From Gammaproteobacteria bacterium CG22_combo_CG10-13_8_21_14_all_40_8 (lineage in GTDB: Bacteria; Pseudomonadota; Gammaproteobacteria; Enterobacterales; GCA-002770795), in contig PCTP01000088.1 of NCBI GenBank assembly GCA_002770795.1, positions 1 to 7,021 of the forward strand: a DNA stretch of 7,021 nt, in the 5' to 3' direction. Positions within the stretch are counted from its first letter, which is position 1; every line of letters begins with the position of its first letter. The notes beneath the pieces are model-generated. The model searched no databases, was not told where the DNA came from, and saw nothing but the letters and a program-made list of their open reading frames with translations. A program made the position numbers and the translations under genes. Shown here in pieces: positions 6,379-7,021 of this stretch.

Positions 6379-6407
6379 ATTTTACTGGATTGACTGTTTT
6401 CTGTCTA
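6379..6407 (-). promoter_or_regulatory. Sigma70-type promoter of the carAB(-greA) operon
   Basis: On the minus strand TAGACA (6407-6402) and TAAAAT (6384-6379) each match the sigma70 consensus at 5 of 6 positions, with the optimal 17-base spacer. This is the best promoter match in the window. It predicts a start at about 6372 and an untranslated leader of about 137 nt before the carA TTG. E. coli carAB has two tandem promoters; I could not support a second one here. Confidence 0.65.
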
Positions 6408-6422
6408 TGGAACAATCGTTAT

Positions 6423-6440
6423 CTACAGGCGATTCTGTAG
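6423..6440. promoter_or_regulatory. Operator-like dyad CTACAG-N6-CTGTAG upstream of the carAB promoter
   Basis: Two perfect 6-bp arms flank GCGATT. Relative to the predicted start at 6372 the dyad spans about -51 to -68, ending 16 bp upstream of the -35 box. That is a typical place for an activator or upstream-bound regulator. It does not match the PurR, ArgR or RutR sites known for E. coli carAB, and its half-site order (ACAG then CTGT) is reversed relative to a LexA box. The binding protein, if any, is unknown. Confidence 0.4.
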
Positions 6441-6511
6441 TATTTTATACCTTACTTTCCCAAAATATCGATTTTAGAGGAATTTATGGGAAATGTCTTT
6501 TTTGAACAGTA

Positions 6512-6533
6512 CAGGACCACGGCAAATTTGTTC
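6512..6533. repeat. Candidate terminal inverted repeat of the ISAs1-like element
   Basis: The sequence starting CAGGACCACGG at 6512 lies 12 bases beyond the last plus-strand base preceding the transposase stop region and shows the CAG terminus expected of this family. Its partner repeat would be beyond the right edge. An alternative boundary is the CAG at 6507. The exact end is a guess. Confidence 0.35.
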
Positions 6534-6545
6534 TAATTTGATACG

Positions 6546-7021
6546 TCAATTGCTGCGGCTCTTTCGTGTATTCGTTGTAAGCTTAAAATAGTCTAATACC
6601 GATCCTGTGCTTTTATCTAACTGCCTCATTCTCTTCGATACATTTGTGGCGCCTTTTGATTTAACCAGTCCAATAGCAAATCGCCTCATCCGCGTCATAT
6701 TTTCAGGGCCGTACCCAGTGCGGATGGTTGAGCGATCTTCATTATAAATCCAGTCGATAATATAATGGTAAGCTTCGACAGACCAATGATCACGCACCTT
6801 ATGTAATAGAGTTTTAGGACTCGCTTCTTTTTTTGTTCTGCTGCTAATACCATCAGCGACTTCGATTGACGTCTCGCCACTTTTTTTATCTGTGGCAGTC
6901 CGCTCTATGCGATAGATCTTAGCAACATGCGGAAACTTAACGTACTCATTTAACTTCGACGTCGTCCAGATTTTTCGTTGCTCAATACGGCCATGTCCAG
7001 TGGAAACGCTATCGGTATAAT
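6546..7021 (-). CDS. ISAs1-family transposase (C-terminal 157 residues, 5' end outside the window)
   Basis: A single open frame runs without stops from the right edge to TGA at 6548-6546. It encodes the C-terminal part of a DDE transposase of the ISAs1 (H-repeat associated) family. Visible landmarks are GHGRIEQRK, typical of the region after the second catalytic Asp; SGETSIEVADGISS; and RDHWSVEAYHYIIDW. The Glu in HWSVE probably supplies the last DDE residue. It is followed by NEDRSTIRTGYGPENMTRMRR, a strong family signature. The C-terminal tail is basic (TTNTRKSRSN). Family members are usually 350-400 residues, so roughly 40 percent is present, with no frameshift or stop in this part. Whether the gene is intact cannot be judged. 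A GTG at 6797 in this frame is internal and not a real start. Confidence 0.85.
   Translation of the reverse strand, partial: YTDSVSTGHGRIEQRKIWTTSKLNEYVKFPHVAKIYRIERTATDKKSGETSIEVADGISSRTKKEASPKTLLHKVRDHWSVEAYHYIIDWIYNEDRSTIRTGYGPENMTRMRRFAIGLVKSKGATNVSKRMRQLDKSTGSVLDYFKLTTNTRKSRSN

Larger units (their letters stand above)
6512..7021 (-). mobile_element. ISAs1-family insertion sequence (one end, truncated by the window)
   Basis: A transposase gene of the ISAs1 type enters from the right edge and stops at 6546. The probable outer end is the stretch beginning CAGGACCACGGCAAATTTG on the plus strand at 6512, since ISAs1 elements often end in CAG. The other end is outside the window, so neither the terminal inverted repeat nor the target duplication (the 8-10 bases just left of 6512 would be one copy) can be confirmed. 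The element lies about 105 bp upstream of the carAB -35 box and reads toward carA. Confidence 0.65.

Noticed and set aside
6544..6549. TTGACG as an outward -35 box at the insertion sequence end
   Set aside because: The hexamer matches well, but no -10-like sequence lies 16-18 bases downstream, so a hybrid promoter driving carA is not supported.
6695..6880. 61-codon minus-strand frame overlapping the transposase
   Set aside because: It is out of frame with the clear ISAs1 transposase reading, which is open through the whole stretch.

Overview
The window carries a conserved gammaproteobacterial housekeeping block in an AT-rich genome. Gene order and protein sequences closely follow Escherichia coli: carA-carB-greA on the minus strand, yhbY on the plus strand, then rlmE and the beginning of ftsH on the minus strand. 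Proteins match E. coli in length and catalytic-residue numbering (CarB 1073 aa, GreA 158 aa, RlmE 207 aa). The AT-rich composition, the frequent TTG starts and the insertion-sequence debris would suit a Legionella/Coxiella-like lineage, but that placement is inference and the sequence here does not settle it.

Layout from left to right. 1-54: start of ftsH (minus), running off the left edge, with a candidate promoter of its own at 114-142. 175-798: rlmE (minus). 799-984: divergent intergenic region with small dyads and a weak candidate promoter for yhbY. 985-1281: yhbY (plus). 1282-1361: convergent gap with one perfect AT-rich hairpin. 1362-1838: greA. 1839-5060: carB, whose stop codon abuts the greA start. 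5108-6235: carA, from a TTG start chosen over an upstream GTG. 6236-6511: carAB control region with an adjacent SD/anti-SD palindrome, a leader stem-loop, a strong sigma70-like promoter, a start site resembling UTP-sensitive pyrimidine promoters, and an 18-bp operator-like dyad. 6512-7021: one end of an ISAs1-family insertion sequence with the C-terminal part of its transposase, running off the right edge.

How the genes work together. CarA and CarB form carbamoyl phosphate synthetase, which feeds both pyrimidine and arginine synthesis. GreA, which rescues backtracked RNA polymerase, is translated directly after CarB and probably co-transcribed. YhbY and RlmE, divergently transcribed, both act on the large ribosomal subunit. 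FtsH is the membrane AAA+ protease usually co-transcribed with rlmE.

No novel multi-gene system is visible. The most interesting material is regulatory: the carAB promoter-leader region, with an A-A-U5-G start at exactly the expected distance from the -10 box, a leader stem that buries the upstream starts, and an SD followed directly by a copy of the 16S rRNA anti-SD tail. An insertion sequence has landed about 100 bp upstream of that promoter.
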